From Bacteroidia bacterium (GTDB lineage Bacteria > Bacteroidota > Bacteroidia > Bacteroidales > Rikenellaceae), in the NCBI GenBank assembly GCA_025999315.1, contig BNXD01000004.1:1-54265 (forward strand): 54,265 nt of DNA, written 5' to 3'. The stretch's first letter is position 1; each line of letters begins with the position of its first letter. Below, one piece after another: positions 52,390-54,265 of the stretch. Position numbers and translations under genes: made by a program. The notes beneath the pieces were generated by a model, which was given only the letters and a program-made list of their open reading frames with translations, did no database searches and was not told where the DNA came from.

Positions 52390-53514
52390 TCAGAATATCG
52401 CCACTCCGAACGACAACCCGATCATCTTCATGTTGTTGCCCGAGATGCGGGAGGTATTGTTTATGGCGCTGTTGAAGTCGTTGGTGAAGGTGGTGTAAAA
52501 ATTGGCAGGCGTGAAGATCCAGTCGTACTGCAGAGCAAAGATCAGCCTTGTGCGGGGGCAGACCGCGTAGAGGAAGTTGAGCCGACCGGTTACGTACCCC
52601 ATCGAGGCCGTGCGGTCGTGCGTGTCGTCGTTGTAGAACCATTTATACTGCGCCAGATACTGAATATTGACGTTCTGCTCCTTGAGCATCACCGAGTGAG
52701 CGGGCAGTTGCATGGTCATCAGACCAACCCCCATGCAGGGTTGCAGGTCCACCTTGGACGAGATGGCAAACTTGGCGAACAGACCGCCCGCCAGCCTGAA
52801 CGTGGCGCTGGGGGTCGAGCAGGAGTTGTCCGAAAGTATCTCTCTCGGATAATATTGCGCCCCGTCCCTGGGGGTGGGAAAATCTTCGATCTGGTAACCC
52901 TTTTTCTTCGGTCCGGGCAGCAGCCCCAACCCCAGATCGGCAAAAAACCCGACATGGTCGGTCAGCAGCACATTCATTCCCACTCGCAGATCGGTGTTCA
53001 GCGGGCGCGGAAGGCGAGAGTTGACAAAACCGACCGGGTTCCACCGGTTGAGTCCCACCATCTCCGAGAGCTGAAAATTGAACCACGCCCTCATTTCGGG
53101 CTCATATGCGCGGACCGGCCGCACTGCAGAGGTTTGGGTCCCGTAGACCCCTGCAGAGGCGGGCTGCGTCTGCAGCGACTGCGCCGAAGAGGATTGCGCC
53201 TTTGTATTGTCATAATACGACGGGGCGAATTGCGTCGTCGATGGCTGAGGGCGAGGCGGTTGAGCCTCAGTGGGCGGCACTTCGACAGGTTGCGGCGTCG
53301 GCGTCGGAGCAGGCATGGCCTGAACCTGAGTGGGTTGCGTCTGAACAGGCTGGGCAGACTGAACCGACTGGGCAGGCTGGGCAGGCTGGGCCGGTTGAGC
53401 GGTCTGGACCGGAGTCGTGTCCTGGGTCTGATCTTCGGGTTTGGAATTGTCGGTCTGGGCAGCGGTCGCCCCGATCGCGAAAAGCGTAATGACCAGAAGA
53501 TATATCTTTTTCAT
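52390..53514 (-). CDS. Outer-membrane beta-barrel protein with Pro/Gln-rich linker
   Basis: Protein of 374 residues. A signal peptide (1-18, LLVITLFAIGATAAQ) is followed by a low-complexity Pro/Gln/Ala segment (about 20-130; PAQPAQPAQSVQSAQPVQTQ) and then a region of alternating strands (TDLRVGMNVLLTDHVGFFAD ... GGLFAKFAISSKVDLQPCMG ... RLNFLYAVCPRTRLIFALQY) ending MKMIGLSFGVAIF, a typical outer-membrane barrel end with C-terminal Phe. A small OmpA-type barrel with a disordered periplasmic or surface linker is the best guess; no family is assigned. The ATG is four bases from an inverted repeat that carries the end of another gene. Confidence 0.7.
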   Translation of the reverse strand: MKKIYLLVITLFAIGATAAQTDNSKPEDQTQDTTPVQTAQPAQPAQPAQSVQSAQPVQTQPTQVQAMPAPTPTPQPVEVPPTEAQPPRPQPSTTQFAPSYYDNTKAQSSSAQSLQTQPASAGVYGTQTSAVRPVRAYEPEMRAWFNFQLSEMVGLNRWNPVGFVNSRLPRPLNTDLRVGMNVLLTDHVGFFADLGLGLLPGPKKKGYQIEDFPTPRDGAQYYPREILSDNSCSTPSATFRLAGGLFAKFAISSKVDLQPCMGVGLMTMQLPAHSVMLKEQNVNIQYLAQYKWFYNDDTHDRTASMGYVTGRLNFLYAVCPRTRLIFALQYDWIFTPANFYTTFTNDFNSAINNTSRISGNNMKMIGLSFGVAIF

Positions 53515-53518
53515 ATTA

Positions 53519-53566
53519 CTCTAATAAAGTTCGACCGTAGGGGTTGTATATTCAAAACCGGCGCTG
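53519..53566. repeat. Left copy of a 48-bp inverted repeat
   Basis: It is the reverse complement of 54218-54265 with a single mismatch. On the minus strand it codes SAGFEYTTPTVELY and a stop, the same tail as the lipoprotein gene on the right. Confidence 0.92.
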
Positions 53567-53722
53567 CTGTCGGAAGGGATCAAAGTGTGCCCCGACGGTT
53601 TCTGGCATGGCTACCCCTCCGGCGACGACTGGATCGTGGCCCGCGCGGACGGCTCCCTCGCCCCCGAAGATGAACACAAACTCGAGAGGATGATCGCAAG
53701 TCGCAATGACGGCCCATTATAA
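53567..53722 (+). pseudogene. 3' fragment of an unidentified gene
   Basis: A plus-strand frame reads IKVCPDGFWHGYPSGDDWIV, then ARADGSLAPEDEHKLERMIA, SRNDGPL and TAA at 53720. It looks coding but has no start; its upstream part would run into the inverted repeat. It was probably cut by the rearrangement that placed the repeat here. I do not recognise the family. Confidence 0.4.
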
Positions 53723-53747
53723 GAAACATCAAACAACGTCCAAAAAT

Positions 53748-54263
53748 ATGAAAAGGTTTTGTTTTGCAGCAGCGTTTCTATTGTTGGCGGCGTGTGCCAA
53801 GGAGAGTTCCGACTGGACCGAAGCAGCGCCTTTGGTGCCGGTGTCGCTGGCCGGTATCGAGGCGGTGAACATCGACAACCAGGGAGCCTCTCCCGTGGTG
53901 AGCGCGGAACCCATACGCAAGGAGGCCTACATGATAGGCATCAAATGGACGACAGACGATTCGGACCCTTTCGGCAACCAGTCGATCTCCGCTGCCTTTG
54001 GATCATCTTCGGGCTACACGCCGGGCGATGTGGCCAAAAACTTCACCAAACGGATATATACCATCGAACAGTTCAACGCCAAAAACCCCGCCGGGGCCAA
54101 CGTTTCGCAATATTTCAAGGCGATAAAATACCTTCCCGAGCAGATCGACGAAGGCTTCGTGCTGCTGGTCGCTCCCGATCCCGGGCCGCACACATTCAGG
54201 GTGGTCTACTCTTTCAACAGCGCCAGTTTTGAATATACAACCCCTACGGTCGAACTTTATTAG
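53748..54263 (+). CDS. Lipoprotein of unknown function
   Basis: Protein of 171 residues from the ATG at 53748. A lipoprotein signal ends LLLAACAKE (cysteine at about 16). The remainder is a small beta-rich domain (VPVSLAGIEAVNIDNQG, KEAYMIGIKWTTDD, YFKAIKYLPEQIDEGFVLLV, HTFRVVYSFNSASFEYTTPT). Similar lipoproteins are common in Bacteroidales surface-protein operons; I do not assign a family. Its last 16 codons lie in the inverted repeat shared with 53519-53566. The stop is two bases from the window end. Confidence 0.75.
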   Translation: MKRFCFAAAFLLLAACAKESSDWTEAAPLVPVSLAGIEAVNIDNQGASPVVSAEPIRKEAYMIGIKWTTDDSDPFGNQSISAAFGSSSGYTPGDVAKNFTKRIYTIEQFNAKNPAGANVSQYFKAIKYLPEQIDEGFVLLVAPDPGPHTFRVVYSFNSASFEYTTPTVELY

Positions 54264-54265
54264 AG
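54218..54265. repeat. Right copy of the 48-bp inverted repeat
   Basis: It covers the last codons and stop of the lipoprotein gene and may extend past the window edge. See the left copy at 53519. Confidence 0.92.

Overview
The window looks like a chromosomal piece of a GC-rich Bacteroidales bacterium, most likely of the Alistipes/Rikenellaceae type (inference). The signs are: promoters of the Bacteroidetes form (TTTG, about 19 bases, TAnnTTTG) before both tRNAs and several genes; almost no Shine-Dalgarno sequences; a Bacteroidetes-type RNA polymerase omega subunit; the bamD-rpoZ-coaBC-recN gene order; DUF1573 and DUF1080 proteins; serine-type sulfatases; and anaerobic electron-transfer complexes (Rnf and Nfn) in the same window.

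Layout. 1-860: a DUF1080 protein of glycoside catabolism. 2.3-3.9 kb: tRNA-Pro, a trigger-factor-like protein without a PPIase domain, and a DUF2148 iron-sulfur protein. 4.5-6.8 kb: nfnB and nfnA. 6.9-10.7 kb: a DUF1573 protein, bioD, an alkaline phosphatase and a DUF308 membrane protein. 11.06-12.67 kb: a 1.6-kb repeat element with inverted ends of about 115 bp, directly followed by a TPR gene with near-identical tandem repeats. 15.1-19.5 kb: a sulfatase, a broken lipoprotein gene and a POTRA/beta-barrel outer-membrane protein. 19.7-25.8 kb: tRNA-Lys, an M48 peptidase lipoprotein, recN, coaBC, rpoZ and bamD. 26.1-34.2 kb: leuA, leuC, leuD, a second LeuA/CimA-type synthase and leuB, then an MFS exporter. 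35.8-43.5 kb: a complete rnf locus (rseC-like, rnfB, C, D, G, E, A) on the minus strand. 43.7-45.3 kb: nadE. 45.5-52 kb: a sulfatase, a three-gene TIM-barrel/TIM-barrel/Gfo-Idh set and a chimeric sulfatase-GH2 pseudogene. 52.4-54.3 kb: an outer-membrane barrel protein and a lipoprotein, with an inverted repeat flanking the latter.

How the genes work together. Nfn would link NADH, NADPH and ferredoxin, and Rnf would couple ferredoxin oxidation by NAD+ to ion pumping, so the window carries both main soluble/membrane ferredoxin hubs of an anaerobe. The leu cluster gives leucine, and possibly isoleucine through citramalate. The Gfo/Idh/MocA oxidoreductase, the TIM-barrel proteins and DUF1080 fit the 3-keto-glycoside route of glycan breakdown, and the sulfatases fit host-glycan use.

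The most unusual content is non-coding. Mosaic, highly structured repeat blocks lie at 3.95-4.43, 11.06-12.67, 27.7-29.2, 37.03-37.31 and 40.3-42.15 kb, with decayed pieces elsewhere. They share an end motif (GTTGnGCA...GGTTGGTTTAAA), carry folded modules of fixed length (100 and 160 nt) and short hairpins whose two arms change together, and they interrupt the leu cluster once and the rnf cluster twice. I see no transposase in the window. All identifications come from reading the sequence; no database search was run.
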